Below, one piece after another: positions 43,785 to 51,742 of a stretch of 54,393 nucleotides of DNA. This DNA is from Chitinophaga hostae (GTDB lineage Bacteria > Bacteroidota > Bacteroidia > Chitinophagales > Chitinophagaceae). Under the pieces are notes generated by a model. That model was not told where the DNA came from. It was given only the letters and a program-made list of their open reading frames with translations, and searched no databases. A program made the translations under genes and the position numbers. The stretch lies in NCBI RefSeq assembly GCF_018224885.1, contig NZ_JAGTXB010000032.1, positions 1 to 54,393 on the forward strand, read 5' to 3'. Each line of letters opens with the position of its first letter. Position 1 is the stretch's first letter.

Positions 43785-43817
43785 CGAAAAAAGCGGCACC
43801 GGTAAGGTCCCGCTTTT
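43785..43817 (-). terminator. Terminator after rplS
   Basis: On the minus strand AAAAGCGG and CCGCTTTT arms with a 13-base loop are followed by a T run. It is 22 bases past the rplS stop. Confidence 0.8.
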
Positions 43818-43839
43818 AACAAATTTCCCTGTATTTATA

Positions 43840-44187
43840 CTAAACCCTTTTTTCTTTGATACGGGCCTTCTTACCAGCTCTTTCGCGCAGGTAGTAAAGC
43901 TTAGCTCTTCTTACCTTACCCACCTTGTTCAACACGATACCATCGATATGAGGAGAGTAAAGCGGAAACAGTCTTTCCACACCAATGCCATCAGAAATTT
44001 TTCTAACAGTGAAAGACATTGTTGATCCTGTACCCTGGATTTTCAACACATCACCTTTAAAGGACTGAATCCTTTCTTTATTACCTTCCACGATTTTATA
44101 GTTGACAGTGACGTTGTCGCCTGCTTTAAACTTCGGGTACTGTTTGTTAGCTGTCAGTTGTTCGTGAACAAACGAAATTGCGTTCAT
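43840..44187 (-). CDS. rplS: 50S ribosomal protein L19
   Basis: 115 residues, standard length. Signatures: FKAGDNVTVNYKIVEGNKERIQSFKGDVL, GTGSTMSFTVRKISDGIGVERLFPLYSP and AKLYYLRERAGKKARI. L19 sits at the 30S/50S interface. It is the last gene of the ffh-rpsP-rimM-trmD-rplS order but has its own perfect promoter 23-54 bases upstream, so it can be made independently of trmD. A strong terminator follows. Confidence 0.97.
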   Translation of the reverse strand: MNAISFVHEQLTANKQYPKFKAGDNVTVNYKIVEGNKERIQSFKGDVLKIQGTGSTMSFTVRKISDGIGVERLFPLYSPHIDGIVLNKVGKVRRAKLYYLRERAGKKARIKEKRV

Positions 44188-44209
44188 CTTTCAAATATTT
44201 ATGGGAGTG

Positions 44210-44241
44210 CAAAAGTAAGTCAAGAAATAGCATTTACCAAA
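44210..44241 (-). promoter_or_regulatory. Promoter of rplS
   Basis: On the minus strand TTTG (44238-44241), 20 bases, a perfect TACTTTTG (44210-44217). The predicted leader is about 17 bases. Confidence 0.8.
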
Positions 44242-44306
44242 TTAAAAATCAAGAAAGTATATTGTTCAAATGGTAAAGCAATCTATATGACCTATGTATC
44301 ATTAAG

Positions 44307-44978
44307 TTATAACAGGTCGGGCCTGCGTTGTTTTGTTCGTTCTACCGATTCCTGGTGCCGCCATTCCTCGATTTTCTTATGATCTCCGCTCATGAGGATC
44401 TCCGGCACTTTCCAGCCGCGGAACTCTTCCGGGCGGGTATATACCGGCGGCGCCAGCAGGTTATCCTGGAAAGAGTCTGTTAAGGCGCTGGTTTCGTTAT
44501 TCAGCACCCCAGGCAACAGTCGGCCGATGGCATCCACCAGTACTGCCGCCCCCAGTTCTCCCCCACTCAGCACATAATCCCCGATGGAGATCTCTTTCGT
44601 GATAAAATGATCGCGGATCCGCTGGTCTATCCCCTTGTAATGCCCGCAGAGCATCAGCAGGTTGCCTTTAAGCGACAGCTGATTAGCCATTTTCTGGTTC
44701 AGCGTTTCGCCGTCGGGCGTCAGGTAAATCACTTCGTCGTACTGCACCTTAGCCTGCAGTGACTCAATGGCATTTACGATGGGCTCCAGCATCATTACCA
44801 TTCCCGCACCGCCGCCAAACTGGTAATCGTCGACCTGGCTGTGTTTCAGGCTGGAATATTGCCGGAGCGGATGTACGTGTACTTCCAGTAAGCCCTTGGC
44901 CTGCGCTCTTTTCATGATAGAATGCGACAACGGACTTTCCAGCAGTTCGGGTAATACGGTTATTATATCGATTCGCAT
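44307..44978 (-). CDS. trmD: tRNA (guanine-37-N1)-methyltransferase
   Basis: 223 residues. Methylates G37 next to the anticodon to prevent frameshifts. SPOUT-fold blocks: MRIDIITVLPELLESPLSHSI at the N-terminus, the YQFGGGAGMVMMLEPI loop, LLMLCGHYKGIDQRI, and the knot segment EISIGDYVLSGGELGAAVLVDAI. The start codon is preceded by two copies of the repeat leader word. It lies between rplS and rimM in the usual order. Confidence 0.97.
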   Translation of the reverse strand: MRIDIITVLPELLESPLSHSIMKRAQAKGLLEVHVHPLRQYSSLKHSQVDDYQFGGGAGMVMMLEPIVNAIESLQAKVQYDEVIYLTPDGETLNQKMANQLSLKGNLLMLCGHYKGIDQRIRDHFITKEISIGDYVLSGGELGAAVLVDAIGRLLPGVLNNETSALTDSFQDNLLAPPVYTRPEEFRGWKVPEILMSGDHKKIEEWRHQESVERTKQRRPDLL

Positions 44979-44982
44979 AGCG

Positions 44983-45053
44983 TATTAGCTTTTAGCAGTT
45001 AGCTTTTAGCAGTTAGTCTTTAGCGAGTCACTAAAGGCGAAGTGCTCAAAGCT
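44983..45053 (-). repeat. Leader repeat before trmD, AGCTAACTGC family (L)
   Basis: On the minus strand AGCTAACTGCTAAAAGCT ends 8 bases before the trmD ATG (word at 44987-45004). A near copy lies directly upstream (45001-45017). Further upstream CTTTAG / CTAAAG arms form a short hairpin. Confidence 0.8.
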
Positions 45054-45054
45054 A

Positions 45055-45582
45055 TTATTCTCCTGTGTACAATTCAATCAAACCATCGGGCAGGTTCAGG
45101 TGCACGGTCTGCTGTTTCTTATCCACCTTCACCAGTGATTGCTCATTCACCGGCAGCAGGGCTTCTTTGCCTTTTATAAACACCTTTACGAGTACCTGCA
45201 TGGGCATCTCGATCACTTCCTCAATAGTGCCCAGGGGCCCGTATTGCTGGTCTTCCACGGCGTAACCCAGCAAAGCCAGGGGAGCAGAGGAAGCGGTTTG
45301 TTGTTTAAAGTCATCTTCCTGCAGGTATACCTGTGCCGGCATCAGTTTATGGGCGGCTTCCTTCGTGTCTATCCCTTCCAGCTTGATATATACGTTTTCT
45401 CCGTCCTTAACGGTCACCTGTTGTACAAAGTAGGGAATAAAGCTGTTTTTCCGTTCTTCCAGGAAAATCACGGTTACCCCTTTTAGAGCGGATCTTTTAC
45501 CCAGGCTATGCCTTAAAACCAGGTCGCCCTGCAATCCATGTGCGGATGCGAGCTTCCCGATACTGAAATAATTATTAGCCAT
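45055..45582 (-). CDS. rimM: Ribosome maturation factor
   Basis: 175 residues. The N-terminal RimM domain has YFSIGKLASAHGLQGDLVLR, and a C-terminal PRC-barrel domain contains LLGYAVEDQQYGPLGTIEEV. RimM helps assemble the head of the 30S subunit and binds S19. Between rpsP and trmD as usual, but separated from each by repeats and from rpsP by a terminator. The start codon follows a repeat leader by 10 bases. Confidence 0.95.
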   Translation of the reverse strand: MANNYFSIGKLASAHGLQGDLVLRHSLGKRSALKGVTVIFLEERKNSFIPYFVQQVTVKDGENVYIKLEGIDTKEAAHKLMPAQVYLQEDDFKQQTASSAPLALLGYAVEDQQYGPLGTIEEVIEMPMQVLVKVFIKGKEALLPVNEQSLVKVDKKQQTVHLNLPDGLIELYTGE

Positions 45583-45655
45583 ATTAGCTGTAAGCTTTTA
45601 GCAGTTAGCTTTTAGTGAGTTCCTAAAGGCTGAAAGCTGTTTTTTAGCGGTGTTA
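45583..45655 (-). repeat. Leader repeat before rimM, AGCTAACTGC family (M)
   Basis: On the minus strand the word AGCTAACTGCTAAAAGCT (45593-45610) ends 10 bases before the rimM ATG. Upstream CTTTAG and CTAAAAG arms form a short stem-loop. The element lies between the rpsP terminator and rimM. Confidence 0.8.
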
Positions 45656-45723
45656 GTCCTGCGTTGATTAATTACAACCAGTTGCCGGCTGCAGATAGTA
45701 AAAAGCAGGTTCAATAAAAATTA

Positions 45724-45761
45724 AAAAAGGAAATATTTGCGGCTGCAAATATTTCCTTTTT
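45724..45761. terminator. Terminator between rpsP and rimM
   Basis: AAAAAGGAAATATTTGC pairs perfectly with GCAAATATTTCCTTTTT around a 4-base loop, with T-rich flanks on the rpsP side. It should cut the expected rpsP-rimM transcript. Confidence 0.9.
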
Positions 45762-45786
45762 CAGGTATTGTTAAAACGTTGCCGTT

Positions 45787-46251
45787 TTATGCTTCGGTAC
45801 CTTCTTCTGCTGCTGGTGTTTCAGTCGCAGGAGCAGCCGGAGTGTCTTCTACCTTTCTTACGATTGGAGCAGCAATCCTTGCTTTCTTGTGACCGTCGCG
45901 GCGGGCAGAAACTTTTTGTTCGTGCTCAGCTTGCCATTGTGCAAACTTCTGGTAAGCAGTAGGCTCGTCGAACAGGTTCAAAGTAACACCTCTTAACAGG
46001 TGTTTCAAATACAATACACCTTTAAATGACAAGATTCTTCTAACAGTGTCAGTAGGTTGTGCACCTTTCTGCAACCAACGCAATGCCTTTTCGGTATCGA
46101 TGTTGATGGAAGCCGGAACTGTTAAAGGATTGTAAGTACCAATTTTCTGGATGAATTTACCATCTCTTGGTGCGCGCGCGTCGGCTACTACGATAAAATA
46201 GAAAGGCCTTTTTTTCGCGCCATGTCTCTGCAGTCTGATTTTTACTGGCAT
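45787..46251 (-). CDS. rpsP: 30S ribosomal protein S16
   Basis: 154 residues. The first 80 match bS16: VKIRLQRHGAKKRPFYFIVVADARAPRDGKFIQKIGTYNPL. S16 binds 16S rRNA early in 30S assembly. The remaining 70 or so residues are an Ala/Pro/Glu/Lys-rich extension (ending PAAEEGTEA) that makes it about twice the size of the E. coli protein; I believe such tails occur in Bacteroidota. It has its own perfect promoter and is followed by a terminator. Confidence 0.96.
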   Translation of the reverse strand: MPVKIRLQRHGAKKRPFYFIVVADARAPRDGKFIQKIGTYNPLTVPASINIDTEKALRWLQKGAQPTDTVRRILSFKGVLYLKHLLRGVTLNLFDEPTAYQKFAQWQAEHEQKVSARRDGHKKARIAAPIVRKVEDTPAAPATETPAAEEGTEA

Positions 46252-46304
46252 AAATAAGTCGAGTTATTTTTTGCGAGTTAGGAAATATTGTTTAATTAGG
46301 GATG

Positions 46305-46336
46305 CAAATGTAATCAGTAAGTTGGTATTTGCAAAA
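46305..46336 (-). promoter_or_regulatory. Promoter of rpsP
   Basis: On the minus strand TTTTG (46332-46336), 19 bases, perfect TACATTTG (46305-46312). The predicted leader is about 48 bases. Confidence 0.85.
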
Positions 46337-46393
46337 TAAATTTATCGGTCCCCTGGTTTTCTCCAAAAGCTAACGGCCGGCCGCTCATCGCTT

Positions 46394-47719
46394 TTATCTC
46401 ACCATTCCTTTCAAACCCTTACCACCACCACCAAATTTATTCATCATCTTCATCATCTGGCGCATCTGTTCAAATTGTTTCATGAACTGATTCACATCCT
46501 GGATGTCCTTACCGGCGCCTTTTGCGATGCGTTTGCGGCGGCTTCCGTCGATCATATCAGGGTCGGCACGCTCTGCCTTCGTCATGGAGTTGATCATGGC
46601 TTCAATGCCCTTAAAAGCGTCATCGCTGATATCCAGGTCCTTTACGGCCTTACCAACGCCAGGAATCATGCCCATCAGATCTTTCAGGTTACCCATTTTC
46701 TTGATCTGCTGCAGTTGCTCTTTAAAATCGTCAAAATCGAACTGGTTCTGGCGGATCTTCTTTTCCAGCTTTTTGGCCTGTTCTTCATTGAATTGCGCCT
46801 GTGCACGCTCTACCAGGGTGGTGATATCACCCATTCCCAGGATACGCTGGGCCATACGTTCGGGGTAGAAAACATCGAGGGTATCGAGTTTTTCTCCCAT
46901 ACTCACAAACTTGATAGGTTTTTCTACCGTGTATTTGATCGTAAGGGCCGCACCACCGCGGGTATCACCATCCAGCTTGGTCAGTACCACACCGGTAAAA
47001 TCAAGCCGATCATTAAATGCCTTGGCGGTGTTTACCGCATCCTGACCGGTCATGGAATCCACCACGAACAGGATTTCCTGTGGTTTTACCGCTGCTTTTA
47101 CCGCTGCCACCTCTGTCATCATCGCTTCGTCTACCGCCAAACGACCGGCGGTATCTATGATCACAACATTGAAATTGTTGGCTTTGGCGTGTTTGATGGC
47201 ATTTTCAGCGATCTGAACCGCATTTTTGTTTTCGGGTTCGCTGTATACTTCTACGCCGATCTGTTCTCCCAGTACTTTCAGCTGATCAATCGCCGCAGGA
47301 CGGTAAATATCTGCTGCTACCAGTAAAGGCTTTTTATTTTTCTTTGTTTTCAGGAAGCTGCTGAGCTTACCGGAGAAGGTGGTTTTACCGGAACCCTGTA
47401 AACCTGCAATCAGCACTACTGTAGGACTCGCCTTGAGGTCAAATTCCGCCTCAGTGCCGCCCATCAGGTCCACCAGTTCATCCTTCACGATCTTTACCAT
47501 CAGCTGTCCGGGAGAAATGGAGGTTAATACTTTCTCTCCCAGGGCCTTATCCTTTACTCTATCCGTAAATTCCTTGGCAATCTTATAGTTCACGTCCGCG
47601 TCCACCAATGCACGACGGATCTCTTTAACAGTAGTGGCGATATTTATTTCGGAAATCCGGCCTTCACCTTTAAGCTGCTTAAACGCGGAATCGAGTCTCT
47701 CTGATAATGATTCAAACAT
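46394..47719 (-). CDS. ffh: Signal recognition particle protein Ffh
   Basis: 441 residues. N domain about 1-85, G domain about 95-295 with the P-loop GLQGSGKTTFSGK (residues 106-118), IIDTAGRLA and TKLDGDTRGGAA, and a methionine-rich M domain to the end (MRQMMKMMNKFGGGGKGLKGMVR). It carries ribosome-bound signal peptides to FtsY at the inner membrane, with SRP RNA. Its own -7 box lies upstream and an rpoD-side inverted repeat fills the gap on the other side. Confidence 0.97.
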   Translation of the reverse strand: MFESLSERLDSAFKQLKGEGRISEINIATTVKEIRRALVDADVNYKIAKEFTDRVKDKALGEKVLTSISPGQLMVKIVKDELVDLMGGTEAEFDLKASPTVVLIAGLQGSGKTTFSGKLSSFLKTKKNKKPLLVAADIYRPAAIDQLKVLGEQIGVEVYSEPENKNAVQIAENAIKHAKANNFNVVIIDTAGRLAVDEAMMTEVAAVKAAVKPQEILFVVDSMTGQDAVNTAKAFNDRLDFTGVVLTKLDGDTRGGAALTIKYTVEKPIKFVSMGEKLDTLDVFYPERMAQRILGMGDITTLVERAQAQFNEEQAKKLEKKIRQNQFDFDDFKEQLQQIKKMGNLKDLMGMIPGVGKAVKDLDISDDAFKGIEAMINSMTKAERADPDMIDGSRRKRIAKGAGKDIQDVNQFMKQFEQMRQMMKMMNKFGGGGKGLKGMVR

Positions 47720-47741
47720 TGTTGGTATTTTAAACGGACTG

Positions 47742-47749
47742 CAAAAGTA
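47742..47749 (-). promoter_or_regulatory. -7 element of ffh
   Basis: TACTTTTG on the minus strand is a perfect -7 box about 22 bases before the ffh ATG. The -33 region lacks a clear TTG and approaches the inverted repeat at 47775. Confidence 0.45.
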
Positions 47750-47774
47750 TATTTTTTTAGCGGAATTTGTCTTT

Positions 47775-47939
47775 ACCAGGATTAAACTGATTAGCAGGAT
47801 TGTCCTGATTTTTTTTATCAGGATTAAAAAAGATTAGCGAAGACAAATGCGATATCCGCACCAGTCTTCGCTAATCTCTAAAATCTTTACAACACAACTA
47901 AAAAATCAGGATCATCAGTTTAATCACATTAATCCTGGC
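47775..47939. repeat. Long inverted repeat, AGGATTA family (G)
   Basis: Arms share CCAGGATTAA, ATCAG, and AAAGATTAGCGAAGAC, with a centre ATGCGATATCCGCACC. It lies between the ffh start and the rpoD stop (3 bases), so it is both the 3' end of rpoD and close to the ffh promoter. Confidence 0.85.
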
Positions 47940-47942
47940 CAG

Positions 47943-48815
47943 TTATCCGAGGTAGTTGCGGAGCAACTTACTTCTGGAAGTGGTTCTGAGTTTGGTGATG
48001 GCTTTGTCCTTGATCTGACGTACGCGTTCGCGGGTCAGGCCAAATTTTTCGCCGATATCTTCGAGCGACATGGGATGTTCTACGGCGATGCCGAAGTACA
48101 GCATGATCACATCTTTCTGGCGATCTGTTAAAGTAGAGAGGGAACGTTCTATTTCGCGACGGAGGGAATCATGATGATCCAGTTCTTCGTCGGCGCTAAC
48201 GGCGTTCGGATTCTCCAGTACATCCAGGAGGGAATTATCTTCTCCGTCAATAAACGGTGCATCCATAGACACGTGGCGGGCGGCTACGCCGAGGGTAGCT
48301 TCCACTTCTTCCGTGTTAATTTCCAGGATGGTAGCGAGTTCATCGGGAGATGGTTCTCTTTCATATTCCTGTTCCAGCTGTGAGTACGCCTTGCTGATCT
48401 TGTTACTCAGGCCCACTTTGTTGAGTGGCAGGCGAACGATCCTGGATTGTTCTGCCAGCGCCTGCAGAATAGACTGACGGATCCACCATACTGCGTAGGA
48501 AATGAATTTAAAACCGCGCGTTTCATCAAAACGTTGAGCAGCTTTAATTAACCCGAGGTTCCCCTCGTTGATCAGGTCACTGAGCGACAGCCCCTGGTTC
48601 TGATACTGTTTCGCAACGGATACCACAAAGCGAAGATTTGCTTTAGTAAGCTTCTCCAACGCTCTCTGATCGCCCTGCTTGATCCGGATAGCCAGGTTTA
48701 CCTCTTCTTCCGGCGTAATTAAATCCACTTTCCCAATCTCCTGTAAATACTTTTCCAGGGATTGAGACTCCCGGTTGGTAATGGATTTAGTGATTTTAAG
48801 TTGGCGCATTGACAT
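47943..48815 (-). CDS. rpoD: Primary sigma factor (RpoD/sigmaA type, short form)
   Basis: 290 residues. Regions 1.2 to 4.2 are present and region 1.1 is absent: LEKYLQEIGKVDLITPEEEV (1.2), GNLGLIKAAQRFDETRGFKFISYAVWWIRQSI (2.x), RLPLNK then LDHHDSLRREIERSLSTL, and the region 4.2 helix-turn-helix LTRERVRQIKDKAITKLR. This short form is normal for Bacteroidota primary sigma factors, which read TTTG / TAnnTTTG promoters like those in this window. Its own promoter is a perfect example. Confidence 0.93.
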   Translation of the reverse strand: MSMRQLKITKSITNRESQSLEKYLQEIGKVDLITPEEEVNLAIRIKQGDQRALEKLTKANLRFVVSVAKQYQNQGLSLSDLINEGNLGLIKAAQRFDETRGFKFISYAVWWIRQSILQALAEQSRIVRLPLNKVGLSNKISKAYSQLEQEYEREPSPDELATILEINTEEVEATLGVAARHVSMDAPFIDGEDNSLLDVLENPNAVSADEELDHHDSLRREIERSLSTLTDRQKDVIMLYFGIAVEHPMSLEDIGEKFGLTRERVRQIKDKAITKLRTTSRSKLLRNYLG

Positions 48816-48868
48816 AGAGTCGGAACAGTTACAGGTTAATAAAAAGTTAAGATTTGATGAATGCCTGA

Positions 48869-48900
48869 CAAAAATAACTTTTTTTAGAAAGCCACCAAAA
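48869..48900 (-). promoter_or_regulatory. Promoter of rpoD
   Basis: On the minus strand TTTTG (48896-48900), 19 bases, perfect TATTTTTG (48869-48876). The predicted leader is about 48 bases. Confidence 0.8.
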
Positions 48901-49105
48901 AAAATCTATTGTTTTTAAATCATTTCCAAATAAAATCGATTGATCATTAAGGGCTTGCAATTGTCGCGGAAATTCGCCACTATGGAGGCAAAACAGCGGG
49001 CGCTCCCATATGTTGAATTTTAATATTTATTAAATATTTAATATGTATGGTTTTAGTAAGGCGTGTAAAGTTTTTATGTATTCTATAAAAAAAAACCGTA
49101 AATTA

Positions 49106-49136
49106 TTTTGACAGAGTAAAATATTTTCTATAATTG
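49106..49136 (+). promoter_or_regulatory. Promoter of the START-like gene
   Basis: TTTTG (49106-49110), 18 bases, TATAATTG (49129-49136), one mismatch from TAnnTTTG. It also contains TTGACA and TATAAT hexamers of the standard sigma-70 kind with a short 15-base gap. Confidence 0.65.
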
Positions 49137-49172
49137 CAACTGGATGATATTGATTTACTAATTATTTGAGAG

Positions 49173-49553
49173 ATGTCTAAGAAAGTGCTTTACGAGTTAG
49201 AATTTCCGGTACGGTGCTCACCCGGTATCCTGTATGAATTCTTATCTACGCCAGCTGGTTTACAGGAGTGGTTTGCAGATAGAGTTGATTTCAGGGATAA
49301 TGTTTTTTCCTTTTCCTGGAATGGCACTGCCGAAGAAGCAGAAGTCCTGGAACAGGAGGAAGATGAGTACATCCGGATGCACTGGACGCATGCTCCCAAA
49401 GATGAATATTTTGAGTTCCGTATACAAATTTCTGAAGTAACGAATGAAACTATCCTGGTAGTAAAAGATTTCGCAGAGAAGAAAGAGGTGAAGGACCAAA
49501 GTCAGCTATGGGAATACCAGGTGAAAGATCTCTTCCACCGCATCGGCAGCTAA
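49173..49553 (+). CDS. START-like (SRPBCC) domain protein
   Basis: 126 residues. One small START/SRPBCC-like domain: YELEFPVRCSPGILYEFLSTPAGLQEWFADRVDFRDNVFSFSWNG at the N-terminus is the typical beginning, and DLFHRIGS ends the last helix. Such domains bind hydrophobic ligands. It has its own promoter. Its stop codon overlaps the stop of the opposite-strand gene (49550). Confidence 0.8.
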   Translation: MSKKVLYELEFPVRCSPGILYEFLSTPAGLQEWFADRVDFRDNVFSFSWNGTAEEAEVLEQEEDEYIRMHWTHAPKDEYFEFRIQISEVTNETILVVKDFAEKKEVKDQSQLWEYQVKDLFHRIGS

Positions 49554-50167
49554 GCTCCCTTTTTATTATCAAGTATACTGAGTAGCGTAGCATAGGCTGC
49601 TACTACATCGGTAATTATTTCTCCCCAATGACCGATCACGAAAGGTTTTGCCAACTTAATGAAATCGTTCCGGCTAACCAGCGTCTTCCACTCATGTAAA
49701 CTCAACTTATCTATGAAGCAGTAGTTTCCATTTTCGAAATCATGCTCCCAGGGATTTTCCTGTAGGTATACCTGAAATCCTGCTTCCGCCAGCTTCATAT
49801 ATGCTTCTTCCAGGACAGTACTGAAATGTGCTTTCACTTTACCCGCCAGGTGCAGGGTAGCGCTGAAGTAATGCCCCCACCAGAACATGGTGCGGAAAGC
49901 AAATACATCTGATTTACTGAAATAACGCGGGTAATCCAGCATTACCCAGGGCAGTCCCTTGTACTGTTCCCCTTTCGAAATCTTGCCTCCCTGTAACAGC
50001 CATTCCGGCTCAAAAGGAAAATCCGTCTCCCGGTCGTAAGCCGCCAAGGCTGTCTGCAGGTTTCCCATCAGCCCCATCACCTTCTCTATTGCACTGTTTT
50101 TCAGGCGAATAAAATGCGTGCTGCCTATAATAGCCGCCTCCTCTGGTGTTAAATCAAAATTTTCCAT
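49550..50167 (-). CDS. Hypothetical protein, possibly Bacteroidota-conserved
   Basis: 205 residues, no signal peptide or membrane segment. N-terminal acidic/helical segment (MENFDLTPEEAAIIGSTHFI), a Trp/Phe/Tyr-rich centre (YKGLPWVMLDYPRYFSKSDVFAFRTMFWWGHYFSATLHLAGK) and HEWKTLVSRNDFIKLAKP near the end. I do not recognise the family. It runs tail-to-tail with the START-like gene, sharing bases with its stop codon. The ATG at 50167 leaves a divergent gap of about 130 bases to the permease gene. Confidence 0.65.
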   Translation of the reverse strand: MENFDLTPEEAAIIGSTHFIRLKNSAIEKVMGLMGNLQTALAAYDRETDFPFEPEWLLQGGKISKGEQYKGLPWVMLDYPRYFSKSDVFAFRTMFWWGHYFSATLHLAGKVKAHFSTVLEEAYMKLAEAGFQVYLQENPWEHDFENGNYCFIDKLSLHEWKTLVSRNDFIKLAKPFVIGHWGEIITDVVAAYATLLSILDNKKGA

Positions 50168-50300
50168 ATAATTTTAACGGTATTTTCAGGTTGAGCTGAC
50201 CACTCCTTTGTGAAATCGTGCTAACTTTACCGTTTATGTAGTATCCCGGATAGTAAAATACGAATATCGGGATTCCATTTTTTTTAATACCGCATTATCA

Positions 50301-51731
50301 GTGAAAAAACTCGACAAACTCATCATCAAAACGTTCCTGGGTCCCTTCGTTGCTACCTTTTTTGTTACCTTGTTCGTGCTGGTAATGCAGTTTCTCTGGA
50401 AATATGTGGATGACCTGGTGGGTAAGGGGCTGGATACCGGCGTGATCATACAGCTGATCGCCTATACCAGCGCCACGCTGGTAACCCTGGCATTACCGCT
50501 GGCGGTATTGCTGTCGTCGATCATGACCTTTGGCAACCTGGGAGAAAGTTTTGAGCTGGTGGCCCTGAAATCGTCCGGTATTTCCCTGCTCCGGTTTATC
50601 CGGCCCCTGTTGTTTGTTTGTACCGTTATCGGTATCCTGGCCTTCCTGTTTGCCAACTATGTGATCCCGGTCGCCAATCTCCAGGCAAAATCTTTGCTCT
50701 ACGATATTACCAACTCAAAACCGGCGTTTAATATCAAAGCCGGGGTTTTCTATAAAGATATCCCTGACTACACCATCAAGGTGGCGCAGAAAGACAAGGA
50801 TAATCAAACCATTCACCAGGTAATGATCATCGATCATAAAAACAATAATGCGGTGATCCTGGCGGAAAAAGGGCAGATGGTACTAACGGCCAACAAACGT
50901 TTCCTGTATTTTGTGCTGGAAAACGGCTGGCGTTACGAAGAAAGAGGAAACCGGGGCTATACCGTTCCCGGCGACATGATAAGACAGGGTTTTAAAAAAT
51001 ACAGCAAGGCATTTGACCTCAGCTCGTTTGCCTTTAACCGCCTGAACATGGACCTCTTCGCCTCCAACCAGCAAATGCTGAATGTACGGCAGCTGGATGT
51101 GGCGATAGATTCTATGCAAAAAGTAGAGAACCAATTCAGTAAAACCGTAAATTCGTATGTAACTGTTCGTTATCCTTTTTTTAAATGGAAAGATTCAGCC
51201 TGGGCCAGCAGTGCCCCACCGCTGAAAGCAAAAAATTTTGAAGAGGTGGTACCGGAGAAGAACCTCCGCTCCGTGCTCGACAGAGCCGAACAAAACGTGC
51301 GTGAAACACAAAGCGCCCTGGAACAGCCCACGCAGGAGTATGAAGACAAACACGGACTCATACTCATGCACAAAGTAGAATGGCAGCGGAAATTCACACT
51401 GGCAGCAGCTTGCATTGTGATGTTCCTGATCGGAGCCCCGTTGGGTTCCATCATTCGAAAAGGCGGTTTGGGGACCCCATTGGTTTTTGCTGTGATATTC
51501 TTTGTCATCTTTAACGTATTCTTCATGATCGGGGAAAAAATGGCCAGAAGCGGCGTCATGTTTACCTGGTCGGGAATGTGGTTATCCAATATGGTACTCC
51601 TGCCCATTGCAGGTTTCCTTATTGTTAAGGCTATGAATGACTCTCAGCTATTTAATAAAGAATACTATTTTCGCATTATTCAAAAAGTAAAGAAGTTCTT
51701 ACGAAGATTTAAAAAGCAACCTACAATTTAA
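50301..51731 (+). CDS. LptF/LptG-type permease
   Basis: 476 residues. The start is GTG (50301). N-terminal membrane helices (LGPFVATFFVTLFVLVMQFLW, ATLVTLALPLAVLLSSIMTFGNLG) with the YjgP/YjgQ family pattern, then a long periplasmic beta-rich domain, then three C-terminal helices (FTLAAACIVMFLIGAPLGSII ... FAVIFFVIFNVFFMIGEKM). It should join the LPS-transport ABC machine. LptF and LptG are not separable here; it ends 11 bases before the PAP2 gene. Confidence 0.9.
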   Translation: MKKLDKLIIKTFLGPFVATFFVTLFVLVMQFLWKYVDDLVGKGLDTGVIIQLIAYTSATLVTLALPLAVLLSSIMTFGNLGESFELVALKSSGISLLRFIRPLLFVCTVIGILAFLFANYVIPVANLQAKSLLYDITNSKPAFNIKAGVFYKDIPDYTIKVAQKDKDNQTIHQVMIIDHKNNNAVILAEKGQMVLTANKRFLYFVLENGWRYEERGNRGYTVPGDMIRQGFKKYSKAFDLSSFAFNRLNMDLFASNQQMLNVRQLDVAIDSMQKVENQFSKTVNSYVTVRYPFFKWKDSAWASSAPPLKAKNFEEVVPEKNLRSVLDRAEQNVRETQSALEQPTQEYEDKHGLILMHKVEWQRKFTLAAACIVMFLIGAPLGSIIRKGGLGTPLVFAVIFFVIFNVFFMIGEKMARSGVMFTWSGMWLSNMVLLPIAGFLIVKAMNDSQLFNKEYYFRIIQKVKKFLRRFKKQPTI

Positions 51732-51742
51732 AACCTACAGAA

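Larger units (their letters stand above)
48816..49172. other. Divergent region between rpoD and the START-like gene
   Basis: Contains the two divergent promoters given separately. The remaining 200 bases or so are A/T-rich without a recognised gene or repeat. Confidence 0.7.
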
